A DNA stretch of 64,000 bases, from assembly GCF_001721645.1 (NCBI RefSeq), contig NZ_CP017141.1, forward strand, positions 5,456,001-5,520,000, in the 5' to 3' direction. The notes beneath the pieces were generated by a model that saw nothing but the letters and a program-made list of their open reading frames with translations, was not told the DNA's origin and made no database searches. This DNA is from Pedobacter steynii (GTDB lineage Bacteria > Bacteroidota > Bacteroidia > Sphingobacteriales > Sphingobacteriaceae). Positions 1 through 9,150 of this stretch are shown piece after piece; position 1 is the first letter of the stretch; the number at the start of each line of letters is the position of its first letter. A program made the position numbers and the translations under genes.

Positions 1-3000
1 TGGTGTCAATAGTTACTGCCAGTCCTGCTGAAGCCGGGCTTTCATTACCCACTGCGTCAGTTGCTTTAGCTGTAATGGTATGTGTGCCTGGTGTCAATGT
101 ACTTGCTGTAATTGACCAGTTTCCACCGGTAGCAATACCGGTTCCAATTACAGTTGTACCGTCAGTATCATATAACGTTACGGTTGAACCTGGTTCTGCG
201 GTACCTGTAAACACAGGAGTGGTCACATTGGTGATGTTATCAGAATTCGATATTCCACTATCACTTGCTGCAGCCAGAACAGGAGCAGATGGAGCGTTAG
301 GACTCTGAGTATCGAAAGTCAGGGCAGGGGTTGTTCCCGCGCCACCATCATTACCAGCCGCATCTGTATACGTTGCTGCAGCTACAGTAATGCTTACTGT
401 TCCGGAGCTTGCCGGTGTCGGTGTAAAGGTTGCGGTACGGGTTAAACCAGAACCGGATATGGCTCCAAGTGTTCCTCCGCTTACCACGACATCACCGGTA
501 GTTCCGTCCCAGGCAAAAGTTGTTCCCGGATCTTCACTGAAGGTAAAGGTGATGTTGGCTGTTTCTCCTGATTTTAATTGAGGTACATCACTGGTGATGG
601 CCAAGGTTGGAGCAGTGGTGTCAATAGTTACTGCCAGTCCTGCTGAAGCCGGGCTTTCATTACCCACTGCGTCAGTTGCTTTAGCAGTAATGGTATGTGT
701 GCCTGGTGTCAATGTGCTTGCTGTAATTGACCAGTTTCCACCGATAGCAATACCGGTTCCGATTACAGTTGTCCCGTCAGTATCGTAAAGGGTTACGGTA
801 GAACCTGGTTCTGCGGTACCTGTAAACACAGGAGTGGTCACATTGGTGATGTTATCAGAATTCGATATTCCACTATCACTTGCTGCAGCCAGAACAGGTG
901 CAGATGGAGCGTTAGGACTCTGAGTATCGAAGGTCAGTGCAGGGGTTGTTCCTGCGCCACCGTCATTACCAGCCGCATCTGTATACGTTGCTGCAGCTAC
1001 AGTAATGCTTACTGTTCCGGAGCTTGCCGGTGTTGGTGTAAAGGTTGCGGTACGGGTTAGACCAGAACCAGATATGGCTCCAAGTGTTCCTCCGGTTACC
1101 ACGACATCACCGGTCGTTCCGTCCCAGGCAAAAGTTGTACCCGGATCTTCACTGAAGGTAAAGGTGATGTTGGCTGTTTCTCCTGATTTTAATTGAGGCA
1201 CATCACTGGTGATGGCCAGGGTCGGAGCAGTAGTATCAATAGTTACTGCCAGTCCTGCTGAAGCCGGACTTTCATTACCCACTGCGTCAGTTGCTTTAGC
1301 AGTAATGGTATGTGTGCCTGGTGTCAATGTACTTGCTGTAATTGACCAGTTTCCACCGGTAGCAATACCGGTTCCGATTACAGTTGTCCCGTCAGTATCG
1401 TAAAGGGTTACGGTAGAACCTGGTTCTGCGGTACCTGTAAACACAGGAGTGGTCACATTGGTGATGTTATCAGAATTCGATATTCCACTATCACTTGCTG
1501 TGGCCAATACTGGCGCAGACGGAGCATTTGGAACGGAAGTATCAAAGGTCAGTGCAGGAGTGCTTCCCGCGCCACCGTCATTACCAGCTACATCAGTATA
1601 CGTTGCTGCTGCTACAGTAATGCTTGCCGTTCCGGTACTTGCCGGAGTTGGCGTAAAGGTGGCGGTACGGATTAAACCAGAACCAGATACGGCTCCAAGT
1701 GTTCCTCCGCTTACCACAACATCACCGGTAGTTCCGTCCCAGGCAAAAGTTGTTCCCGGATCTTCACTGAAGGTAAAGGTGATGTTGGCTGTTTCTCCTG
1801 ATTTTAATTGAGGTACATCACTGGTGATGGCCAGAGTTGGAGCGGTGGTATCAATGGTTACGATAAGTCCGGATGAGGCAGGACTTATATTGCCAATTGC
1901 ATCCGTTGCTTTGGCGATAATAGTGCGTGCGCCTGGTATCAATGTACTTGAAGTAATTGACCAGTTTCCAGCTGTTGCAATGCCAGTTCCGATTACGCTT
2001 GTACCAGCGACTGTTCCGTCAGTAACATAAAGTGTTACTGTTGAACCTGGTTCTGCGGTACCTGTAAATACAGGTGTGGTGACATTGGTAATGTTATCAG
2101 AATTAGATATTCCACTATCACTTGCTGTAGCCAGAACAGGCGTAGATGGGGCATTTGGAATGGCTGTATCGAAGGTCAGGGCAGGGGTTGTTCCTGCGCC
2201 GCCATCATTACCAGCTACATCAGTATAAGTTGCTGCTGCCACAGTAATGCTTACTGTTCCGGAACTCGCCGGAGTTGGTGTAAAGGTTGAGGTACGGGTT
2301 AAACCAGAACCAGATATGGCTCCGAGTGTTCCTCCGGTTATTACTATATCACCGATAGTTCCATCCCAGGCAAAAGTTGTACCCGGATCTTCACTGAAGG
2401 TAAAGGTGATGGTTGCTGTTTCCCCTGCTTTAAGTTGTGGCACATCACTGGTGATGGCCAAGGTTGGAGCAGTAGTATCTATAGTTACTACCAGTCCTGC
2501 TGAAGCCGGGCTTTCATTACCCACCGCATCAGTTGCTTTAGCGGTAACCGCATGTACTCCAGGAGTCAGAACGGAGCTGGTGATGGACCAGTTTCCACCG
2601 GTAGCAATACCGGTTCCAAGAACAGTTGTCCCATCGGTATCATATAGCGTTACGGTTGATCCTGGTTCTGCGGTACCTGTAAATACAGGAATGGTGACAT
2701 TGGTAATGTTATCTGAATTAGATACTCCACTGTCGCTTGCTGTTGCCAATACTGGCGCAGACGGAGCATTTGGAACGGAAGTATCAAAGGTCAGTGCAGG
2801 AGTGCTTCCTGCTCCGCCATCATTACCAGCTACATCAGTGTAAGTTGCTGCTGCTACAGTAATACTTACCGTTCCGGAGCTCGCCGGAGTTGGCGTAAAG
2901 GTTGCAGTACGGGTTAAACCAGAACCGGATATGGCTCCAAGTGTGCCTCCGCTTACCACGACATCACCAGTAGTTCCATCCCAGGCAAAAGTTGTACCCG

Positions 3001-4018
3001 GATCTTCACTGAAGGTAAAGGTGATGGTTGCTGTTTCCCCGGCTTTTAGCTGTGGCACATCACTGGTGATGGCCAGAGTAGGAGCAGTGGTATCAATAGT
3101 TACTGCCAGTCCAGCTGAAGCCGGGCTTTCATTACCCACCGCATCAGTTGCTTTGGCGGTAACTGTATGTACTCCAGGAGCCAGAACGGAGCTGGTGATA
3201 GACCAGTTTCCACCGGTAGCTACACCAGTTCCCAGAACAGTTGTCCCGTCGGTATCATATAGCGTTACGGTTGATCCAGCTTCTGCGGTACCTGTAAATA
3301 CAGGGATGGTCACATTGGTGATGTTATCTGAATTCGATATTCCACTATCACTGGCTGTAGCTAATACTGGCGCAGACGGGGCGTTTGGAATGACCGTATC
3401 GAAGATCAGTGCAGGGGTTATTCCTGCGCCACCGTCATTACCTGCTGCATCGGTGTAGGTTGCTGCAGCTACAGTAATGCTTGCCGTTCCAGAGCTTGCC
3501 GGTGTCGGTGTAAAGGTTGCGGTACGGGTTAAACCAGAACCAGATATGGCTCCGAGTGTTCCTCCGGTTACCACGACATCACCTGTAGTTCCGTCCCAGG
3601 CAAAAGTTGTTCCCGGATCTTCACTAAAGGTAAAAGTGATGGTTGCTGTTTCCCCTGCTTTAAGTTGTGGCACATCACTGGTGATGGCCAGAGTAGGGGC
3701 GGTGGCGTCAATGGTTACTACAAGTCCGGCTGAAGCCAGGCCTTCATTGCCTGCGGCATCTGTAGCCTTTGCTGTCAGTGTATGTGCCCCTTCGGTCATC
3801 GTAGTCGCTGTAATAGACCAGTTTCCACCGGTAGCTACACCGGTTCCCAATACGGTTGTGCCGTCGGTATCATATAGCGTTACGGTTGATCCAGCTTCTG
3901 CGGTACCTGTAAATACCGGAATAGTGACATTGGTAATGTTATCCGAATTTGAAACTCCACTGTCGCTGGCCGTAGCCATAACAGGTGTAGATGGTGCATT
4001 TGGTGCGGTAGTGTCAAT
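1..4018. repeat. 615-bp tandem coding repeats
   Basis: The same 615 bp block starts at 1, 616, 1231, 1846, 2473, 3088 and 3703; the 1846 copy is 627 bp because of an in-frame 12 bp insertion near 2005-2020. The first 190 bases of the copies at 1 and 616 differ at only about ten positions, while copies nearer 4000 are more diverged. This points to recent duplication or gene conversion of the copies nearest the window edge. Each block encodes one Big_12-like plus one Big_13-like domain of the adhesin. Confidence 0.95.
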
Positions 4019-4588
4019 GACGAAATCTTTATTTGCGCCTAAAGAACCGGCTGCACCAGGTGCAGGTAAGGTTAATGCTGCATTGGCGCCCATTGCATTC
4101 TGAATCGTACTGCCTCCTGCAAGTGTCAGGGAATTAATCGCGGTATAATCCAGATCTGCTGAAGTCTCACCGGCAGCTACTGTATAAGTAAAATTAAGGG
4201 TATTGGTTCCACTGCCTGAGGCATAAATGGCCTTACCGCCACTATTCAGGGCAAGCTCAGGATTCCCGGTTACGAAAACAGGCTGGTCAAATGTAATGGT
4301 CACATTAATGACTCCTCCTTCTTTGTAAAGGGTGACTGTGTTTGTAGAGCTGACATTAGTTACTCCGAGGAATAACAGGGTCTGGTGTAGCCCCTGGGTG
4401 AATATTGGATTGGTTCCAATTGTGGAGATGATTGCTTCTCCGACAGTAAAATCCACAGTACTCCCTCCGGGCAATGCGCCCGTGCCACCTCCGGCACTGG
4501 CTGTATGGCTATTCGCAGATTGAGCATTTGCTGTTAAGCAAGCCAAAATCGAAACCCATAACAATATAATTGTTTTAAGGTATCTCAT
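1..4588 (-). CDS. giant secreted Ig-like repeat adhesin (5' part, runs off window)
   Basis: The ATG is at 4588 and the minus-strand frame stays open for 1529 codons to the window edge, so the C-terminus is missing. Residues 1-22 are a signal peptide ending in ANAQ. A Gly/Ser-rich stretch and a beta-rich segment follow to about residue 190. After that two kinds of bacterial Ig-like module alternate. One carries FTGTAEAGSTVTLYD and resembles Big_13; the other carries LKAGETATITFTFSEDPG and resembles Big_12. Each pair is about 205 residues, and six to seven pairs fit in the window. The family is known from surface adhesins of Gram-negative bacteria; a surface adhesive or scaffold role is inferred. 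A type IX secretion signal would lie outside the window. The BclB-like gene starting at 5825 lies upstream on the same strand with a 31 bp gap, so the two are probably co-transcribed. Confidence 0.85.
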   Translation of the reverse strand, partial: MRYLKTIILLWVSILACLTANAQSANSHTASAGGGTGALPGGSTVDFTVGEAIISTIGTNPIFTQGLHQTLLFLGVTNVSSTNTVTLYKEGGVINVTITFDQPVFVTGNPELALNSGGKAIYASGSGTNTLNFTYTVAAGETSADLDYTAINSLTLAGGSTIQNAMGANAALTLPAPGAAGSLGANKDFVIDTTAPNAPSTPVMATASDSGVSNSDNITNVTIPVFTGTAEAGSTVTLYDTDGTTVLGTGVATGGNWSITATTMTEGAHTLTAKATDAAGNEGLASAGLVVTIDATAPTLAITSDVPQLKAGETATITFTFSEDPGTTFAWDGTTGDVVVTGGTLGAISGSGLTRTATFTPTPASSGTASITVAAATYTDAAGNDGGAGITPALIFDTVIPNAPSAPVLATASDSGISNSDNITNVTIPVFTGTAEAGSTVTLYDTDGTTVLGTGVATGGNWSITSSVLAPGVHTVTAKATDAVGNESPASAGLAVTIDTTAPTLAITSDVPQLKAGETATITFTFSEDPGTTFAWDGTTGDVVVSGGTLGAISGSGLTRTATFTPTPASSGTVSITVAAATYTDVAGNDGGAGSTPALTFDTSVPNAPSAPVLATASDSGVSNSDNITNVTIPVFTGTAEPGSTVTLYDTDGTTVLGTGIATGGNWSITSSVLTPGVHAVTAKATDAVGNESPASAGLVVTIDTTAPTLAITSDVPQLKAGETATITFTFSEDPGTTFAWDGTIGDIVITGGTLGAISGSGLTRTSTFTPTPASSGTVSITVAAATYTDVAGNDGGAGTTPALTFDTAIPNAPSTPVLATASDSGISNSDNITNVTTPVFTGTAEPGSTVTLYVTDGTVAGTSVIGTGIATAGNWSITSSTLIPGARTIIAKATDAIGNISPASSGLIVTIDTTAPTLAITSDVPQLKSGETANITFTFSEDPGTTFAWDGTTGDVVVSGGTLGAVSGSGLIRTATFTPTPASTGTASITVAAATYTDVAGNDGGAGSTPALTFDTSVPNAPSAPVLATASDSGISNSDNITNVTTPVFTGTAEPGSTVTLYDTDGTTVIGTGIATGGNWSITASTLTPGTHTITAKATDAVGNESPASAGLAVTIDTTAPTLAITSDVPQLKSGETANITFTFSEDPGTTFAWDGTTGDVVVTGGTLGAISGSGLTRTATFTPTPASSGTVSITVAAATYTDAAGNDGGAGTTPALTFDTQSPNAPSAPVLAAASDSGISNSDNITNVTTPVFTGTAEPGSTVTLYDTDGTTVIGTGIAIGGNWSITASTLTPGTHTITAKATDAVGNESPASAGLAVTIDTTAPTLAITSDVPQLKSGETANITFTFSEDPGTTFAWDGTTGDVVVSGGTLGAISGSGLTRTATFTPTPASSGTVSITVAAATYTDAAGNDGGAGTTPALTFDTQSPNAPSAPVLAAASDSGISNSDNITNVTTPVFTGTAEPGSTVTLYDTDGTTVIGTGIATGGNWSITASTLTPGTHTITAKATDAVGNESPASAGLAVTIDT

Positions 4589-4619
4589 GATAATATGTTT
4601 AATGATCTGCTTAACTGAT

Positions 4620-5825
4620 TTACTCAATACTTAATCCGGCACCGGCATAACCAGCTGTGGTAGTAAGCAGGCTTATCCCCGCAGCTGAAGTAGAAAACAC
4701 CAGCAAAAATCGCGTCTGAGCGGTTACCGGAATGTTGAGGCCTGTCGTAATTCCATTGGATACTGCTCCTATACTAATGATGCCTGACAATGAAGGTGCT
4801 AAAGTAACCGAGGCTCCTGGAACAGCGGTAAAACTGTTATTGGGTGCTGTACTCGAGTAAAGTTGTGCGGTAATGGCTACAGTTGTACCGATAAGTGATA
4901 AGGCAGCTGTAGTACTGAAATAAGCAGACATACTTTTGATTGTCCCAGATCTTGGCATGGAGAAAGCGAAGTTTAAAAGTGTACCCGCTGCTCCTGTCAG
5001 GTCAATTGTAGAACCAAGTAGGGAGAGGCTGGGTGCACTGTTACCGAAGCCAATAAAGCTGGGTGTACCGGCAAGTCCACCTGCAATGGTCGTCAAGGTT
5101 ACAGGTACGCCCGATGCAAAAGGAATAATTGCGCCACCATTTGTGCTACCCGATGCATCATTTGCATCGGTGAGTCTTACCCATACACCTGTTTTTGAAT
5201 AGTAAAATCCTTTCGGTGCATTAGTTTGATAAACCAATAAACCATCACTTGGAGAAGCTATTGCTGCTGCTGAGGCCACTCTGGGAATTAGTATTCCCTT
5301 GGTGCTTGACCAGATATCTAAAACGGCATCTGTTGCCGGAAAAGTACCCGTTCCCGCTCCAATACCTACGCTTCCAGCATTATTGTTTAAAATGTCCGTG
5401 CCAGAAAGAGACCAGCGATTATCATTGCTTTTCTCTGAATTTAAGGCATAAGGTACGCTGACCAGCTCGACGGTTCCGATGGTGGTATAGGCGGTACCCC
5501 CGGTTATATCGGCCTCAATTTTAAGGTATTTATTTCCAGTATTCCAGGGAATGGCTGAAAAGGTTCCGCTCACCACGGTTCCTGCTCCGATTTGCAAATT
5601 TACCAGCCCGAATGCATTAGAAGTTGGTAGTTGTGTCTCTGTATATACAGCGGCACCCACAGGTCCTTCCTGTACGGTTAACCTGAGTCCCACAGCCTGG
5701 TTGGGTACAGGCTGTCCGGCGGGGTTTCGGATGACGGCCTGATAGTTTATTTTTTGTGGAGCTTGCGCGAAACTTTTAAGCGCAAATAAAAATAACACTA
5801 ATAGAGTAAAAGTTGCTTTTTTCAT
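4620..5825 (-). CDS. secreted protein with BclB-like C-terminal domain
   Basis: This 401-residue protein has a signal peptide (MKKATFTLLV...SFAQA). The N-terminal domain, about residues 20-135, is one common in Bacteroidota surface proteins (APQKINYQAVIRN, FGLVNLQIG, VPYALNSE). A linker follows that is typical of structural or tail-fibre-like secreted proteins (GSVGIGAGTG, ATDAVLDI). From about residue 230 the protein matches the C-terminal domain of the Bacillus exosporium glycoprotein BclB as I remember it (IPFASGVPVTLTTIAGG, GFGNSAP, NFAFSMPRSGTI, AQLYSST, TRFLLVFS). There is no collagen-like Gly-X-Y tract. It probably forms an operon with the giant adhesin downstream. A surface-assembly role is inferred. 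Confidence 0.75.
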   Translation of the reverse strand: MKKATFTLLVLFLFALKSFAQAPQKINYQAVIRNPAGQPVPNQAVGLRLTVQEGPVGAAVYTETQLPTSNAFGLVNLQIGAGTVVSGTFSAIPWNTGNKYLKIEADITGGTAYTTIGTVELVSVPYALNSEKSNDNRWSLSGTDILNNNAGSVGIGAGTGTFPATDAVLDIWSSTKGILIPRVASAAAIASPSDGLLVYQTNAPKGFYYSKTGVWVRLTDANDASGSTNGGAIIPFASGVPVTLTTIAGGLAGTPSFIGFGNSAPSLSLLGSTIDLTGAAGTLLNFAFSMPRSGTIKSMSAYFSTTAALSLIGTTVAITAQLYSSTAPNNSFTAVPGASVTLAPSLSGIISIGAVSNGITTGLNIPVTAQTRFLLVFSTSAAGISLLTTTAGYAGAGLSIE

Positions 5826-5886
5826 AAGAGAGAGGATAAGAGGTGATTAATTTATATGATGGTATAACTTTTCTTTGCGCGTTACT

Positions 5887-5920
5887 CAAAGTTATCAGGC
5901 ATGTTATACTAAAAATCAAA
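5887..5920 (-). promoter_or_regulatory. candidate promoter of the BclB-like/adhesin operon
   Basis: On the minus strand a TTTG (5920-5917) and a TAACTTTG (5894-5887) resemble the Bacteroidota -33 and -7 boxes. The spacer is 22 bp rather than the usual 19, so this is a weak call. It lies about 60 bp upstream of the 5825 start. Confidence 0.35.
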
Positions 5921-5971
5921 TTTTAACGTTGTATTTGTCTAACTATTCAATAGTTGTAAAAAAAAGAGGGT

Positions 5972-7135
5972 TTAAGAGACTTTCTTTCGGGAAAAATAAG
6001 CGGTAGGCATTAAGCCTGTTTCTTTCTTAAATGCATTATAGAATGTGGCGATGCTTTTGAAACCACATTCATGAGCAACAGATTCTATGGTCATTCTTTC
6101 CGCTTTAAGTGGATACTGCTCCATAAAGGAATTAATCCGGTACTCATTGATCCAGTCGCGGAAATTTTTCCCGATGAGGTTATTGAGCACAAAAGAACAG
6201 TGATGAACCGGGATATTAAGTTCTCCGGCAAGATCAACAATCTGAAAGCTCTCCAGCAGGTACGGCCGTTTCATTTCCATCACTTCTTTCATTGAATTGG
6301 AATAACTGATCAGCTGATCAGGTAAAAGGCTTACTTTTTTTGCAGAGTTCAGAACAGGAGGGGCATGAGATTTAATGGCTTCCATATCCAGGTCAACGGA
6401 GACAAATAGATATCCGTAGAATAATTTAGGCTGATGCAGCACAAAAATGAGAATGACTAGTAGGATCATACAATTCAGTATCATCAACACCGTATTGATC
6501 CCTGGTTTTTCTACATTCCACAACAGGAGGGGAAGGAAACCTGTCAGCTGAAAAAAGGTGGCAGTCTTAAGAAAGAATGAAAGCCAGTTTCTGCCGGAAT
6601 GACCTGCTTTACTATCCAGTATTCTTGATTTCAATACCACATACCAGGTGGCAATGAGATAGCCCACAATCAGGACAGGTCTACCGAGGTAATAGAATAA
6701 TGCAGGAAACAGACCGGTTCTTTCGGTTATAAACAATTGTTTGTTCCTTTCAACTTGGTCGGCCACTACAGGCCAGTTAATTTCATTCAATGGCCAGGGA
6801 AAGACATGAATTAACGCTAAACAGGCAGGAATAAAATGCATCCATTGAAATTTAAGCAGGCGGCTGTTACCCTGGATAAAGCTGGAGACATATAAATAAA
6901 AACAGGCAGGAGCCGCATAGCTAATCGGGGTGAAAACCTGGTAAAGTGTTGGGTATAGATGCTGTTGATCGGAGTGAATGAGTAGTGAAATCAGAATCTG
7001 ACCAAAACGTGTAAAGAAAAGTACAGCCAGTAAACGGTTCAATAGCTTTATTCCTCGTTTTGCGAAAAACAAGTGTTGTGAAAACAAGAGTAGAAAAAAG
7101 CAGCTAATGCTGGTGAAAAATAGATAGAGCGTCAT
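5972..7135 (-). CDS. membrane-anchored AraC-family regulator
   Basis: The protein has 387 residues. The first 240 or so form about seven hydrophobic helices, beginning at MTLYLFFTSISCFFLLLFS. The last 100 residues are an AraC/XylS helix-turn-helix pair (FRDWINEYRINSFM, IESVAHECGFKSIATFYNAFKKETGLMPTAY). This layout is frequent in Bacteroidota and suggests a regulator that senses at the membrane; no ligand can be deduced. It stands alone between the adhesin operon and the SPFH operon, on the minus strand. Confidence 0.85.
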   Translation of the reverse strand: MTLYLFFTSISCFFLLLFSQHLFFAKRGIKLLNRLLAVLFFTRFGQILISLLIHSDQQHLYPTLYQVFTPISYAAPACFYLYVSSFIQGNSRLLKFQWMHFIPACLALIHVFPWPLNEINWPVVADQVERNKQLFITERTGLFPALFYYLGRPVLIVGYLIATWYVVLKSRILDSKAGHSGRNWLSFFLKTATFFQLTGFLPLLLWNVEKPGINTVLMILNCMILLVILIFVLHQPKLFYGYLFVSVDLDMEAIKSHAPPVLNSAKKVSLLPDQLISYSNSMKEVMEMKRPYLLESFQIVDLAGELNIPVHHCSFVLNNLIGKNFRDWINEYRINSFMEQYPLKAERMTIESVAHECGFKSIATFYNAFKKETGLMPTAYFSRKKVS

Positions 7136-7482
7136 AACAACCAGGTAGTTAACTAAATATAATTCTTTTTTTTTGAATAAAAGATAAAATATTTGGATAC
7201 TATCGGGTTAATAGTTTATCTGAAATAAGCTATATTTTTCTCTGTGTGAACGTAGGAAGTTTTAATTGTTAATTATTAAGCTGTCTTTTTTATTTTTAAT
7301 ACTTAGTAGAAAATATTGGAGTAATTTTTATGTTTTTCGGATATTGTCCTGTAAACTCACATTGAACAAAATGAACAGTTTTGAGCTTTGAAAGCTCAGC
7401 GGTTCCTGCCCGGATGGGCGGTGGTTGCGGTACAAAAAAATAGAGCGGTAATTATTCTTATACCGCTCCGGGTTAGGTGATA
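7136..7482. other. 347-bp intergenic region
   Basis: This AT-rich stretch lies between two minus-strand genes. It should hold the promoter of the AraC gene, though I see no clear TTTG/TAnnTTTG pair. It also holds the terminator of the operon ending at 7483 and a small hairpin (GAGCTT-tga-AAGCTC) at 7383-7397. No credible gene was found. Confidence 0.6.
7434..7468 (-). terminator. intrinsic terminator of the SPFH operon
   Basis: A perfect 8-bp stem (GAGCGGTA 7443-7450 with TACCGCTC 7461-7468) has a 10-nt loop. On the minus strand it is followed by CTATTTTTTT, given by the A-run at 7434-7440. It sits 15 bp past the stop of the gene ending at 7483. Confidence 0.85.
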
Positions 7483-8052
7483 CTAGAATTCAATATCGTC
7501 AGCCAGATTTCCACCTTGTGCATGACTAAACAATTGCGTGTATTTTTCTCTGTAGGCGTTCTGTGTCTGATTGTATTTTTGATAATCAGCGGCAATATCT
7601 TTATGGATCTGTTCGTTCCATAATGAAGCGGCGATTTGAAAATCGCCCAGAGGAATTCCGTATTGATCTACAATCCAGTTTGCTCCGTCCAAACCATAAT
7701 CATAAGCAACCTGTCTGGCCACCTCCAGTTCCTGATAAAAATCTTTATCTGTTTTGATTTTTTCAATATTTCCTACACTTTGCGGAGAGACATTCGTTTG
7801 CAGGTTACTGAATTTCGGATGTTGGTCTGCGGTACCAAAATATTGGCCAAAAAGAGTGACAATCTGATAGGTCGCATCTTCTTTCATCCGTTCTTGCCAC
7901 AATAAATTGGCCTCCTGCCATACTGGGAATTCTACACCTAAGGCTTTTGCTGCTTCATTTTCGCTTAAACCGCTTCCCATTTTTGCGCAGGCAGCGCTGT
8001 AATCTTCTAAACTAATACCGTGAATTGGTTCTAATAGTGGGTTCTCAGACAT
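7483..8052 (-). CDS. conserved hypothetical protein of the SPFH operon (DUF6620-like)
   Basis: This soluble, acidic 189-residue protein has no signal peptide or membrane segment. It is mostly helical with two related stretches, EAAKALGVEFPVWQEANLLWQERM and LGDFQIAASLWNEQI, which hint at an internal duplication. From memory it resembles the family listed as DUF6620; no function is known to me. It is the last gene of a four-gene minus-strand operon and starts 11 bp after the preceding stop. A strong terminator follows. Confidence 0.6.
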   Translation of the reverse strand: MSENPLLEPIHGISLEDYSAACAKMGSGLSENEAAKALGVEFPVWQEANLLWQERMKEDATYQIVTLFGQYFGTADQHPKFSNLQTNVSPQSVGNIEKIKTDKDFYQELEVARQVAYDYGLDGANWIVDQYGIPLGDFQIAASLWNEQIHKDIAADYQKYNQTQNAYREKYTQLFSHAQGGNLADDIEF

Positions 8053-8063
8053 TTTTTTAATAT

Positions 8064-8888
8064 TTAATAATGATGAATAGTATGATCTTTTAGTAAACGT
8101 TGGTAAAACCGCTCATTTTCGGCTCCCGTGTCCGGCGTTATTTTATTCCATTCATCGAACATGGAACGTAAATATTGCTGATATAGGACTGGATTTTTGG
8201 GTTGACTTTCTTCATAAAGCTGAAGCAGGTGAGCGGTACGTTGCTCTGCAAGGCTCCTTGCCTGATAGAATATCATCTGCATTTCAGTAGAGGGGGTATA
8301 GGTGTTTTGTGTCTGACAAAATTGGCAACGGATATAGGTCGCAATGAAGAACATTTTTGGAATGATTATTTTTCCGCCACATTGTTTGCAGATAAATTTG
8401 TCTTTTATGCGTTCAAATTCCGCCAATTGTTCTCGATAAGCTTTTTCCAGATCATGCTTTCCTTCCGATGATCTGAGTAAAGAGATCGCCTCATTTATTC
8501 TGGTTTCAAAATGATGGTGCCGGTCAAAACAGCTCATTTTAAATTGATAAAGGCGATTATCGTTGCGTCCGGCACTGGAAATTAAATCAGGCAGGAGAGA
8601 AGTGGCCGCATAAATAAAAGGAATAATGTGTTCTTCCTTTGCATTGTTAGCTTTCTGTCGCATTTGGTTAATTTGTCCAAGCAGAGCATTCAGCATCCGG
8701 CTATGGGTTCGCTTATAAGGATCGCTATCCTGATTGAACACAGCAGTGAGTTCAGGCATAGCAGCAGTACATAACTCTTCGAGCCTGTTTTCCAGCTTAT
8801 CAAGAAAGACAAACCATTTTTCTTCCGTTTGTCTGATTTCTTCCGGCAGTGCGGGGTTGTTGTATTTAGACTTCAAAAATCCGAACAT
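8064..8888 (-). CDS. coiled-coil zinc-ribbon protein
   Basis: This 274-residue cytoplasmic protein is helical throughout. One four-cysteine zinc-ribbon-like motif lies near residues 165-190 (CKQCGGKI ... IRCQFCQTQN). The N-terminal half is predicted coiled coil. I do not recognise a named family. It lies 3 bp after the small zinc-ribbon gene and 11 bp before the DUF6620-like gene, so all four genes are probably made together. The paired zinc-ribbon proteins next to an SPFH protein recall the B. subtilis ydjFGHI locus, where SPFH and zinc-ribbon proteins also neighbour each other; shared function is inference. Confidence 0.6.
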   Translation of the reverse strand: MFGFLKSKYNNPALPEEIRQTEEKWFVFLDKLENRLEELCTAAMPELTAVFNQDSDPYKRTHSRMLNALLGQINQMRQKANNAKEEHIIPFIYAATSLLPDLISSAGRNDNRLYQFKMSCFDRHHHFETRINEAISLLRSSEGKHDLEKAYREQLAEFERIKDKFICKQCGGKIIIPKMFFIATYIRCQFCQTQNTYTPSTEMQMIFYQARSLAEQRTAHLLQLYEESQPKNPVLYQQYLRSMFDEWNKITPDTGAENERFYQRLLKDHTIHHY

Positions 8889-8891
8889 CAG

Positions 8892-9140
8892 CTATGAATT
8901 ATTTGTCTTCTTGATATGTATACCGTTGCTAAGCTTAACGGTCATGAATTTAAAACCGCAATAGGCACAAATGGTAAGCCCGTCAACAAGTGCACGGCCG
9001 GCACCGCATTCAGGGCAATCACAGACCAACATATGGGCCTGTTCATATTTGATTTCTGCTCCATAATTTTCCTGCTCCGATGCTTTCTGTTTTAATTGTT
9101 CCACATAGGTTTGTGCTTTTTTCTTGTCTGTGCTGCTCAT
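8892..9140 (-). CDS. small zinc-ribbon protein
   Basis: This 82-residue protein has a charged N-terminal helix (KKAQTYVEQLKQKASEQ) and one treble-clef or zinc-ribbon motif, CDCPECGAGRALVDGLTICAYCG. The CPxCG...CxYCG spacing is typical of short metal-binding adaptor domains. It lies 10 bp downstream of the SPFH gene and 3 bp upstream of the second zinc-ribbon gene. The function is unknown; an adaptor for the SPFH scaffold is plausible. Confidence 0.65.
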   Translation of the reverse strand: MSSTDKKKAQTYVEQLKQKASEQENYGAEIKYEQAHMLVCDCPECGAGRALVDGLTICAYCGFKFMTVKLSNGIHIKKTNNS

Positions 9141-9150
9141 CGATGTCTTG

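Noticed and set aside
1..4018. Regular tandem repeats as a CRISPR array or satellite
   Set aside because: The period is 615 bp, fully coding and without spacers of CRISPR size.
3..4523. Repeated plus-strand ORFs of 60-208 codons across the first 4.5 kb
   Set aside because: They are antisense shadows of the adhesin repeats; the minus-strand frame is continuous, begins with a signal peptide and encodes recognisable Ig-like modules.
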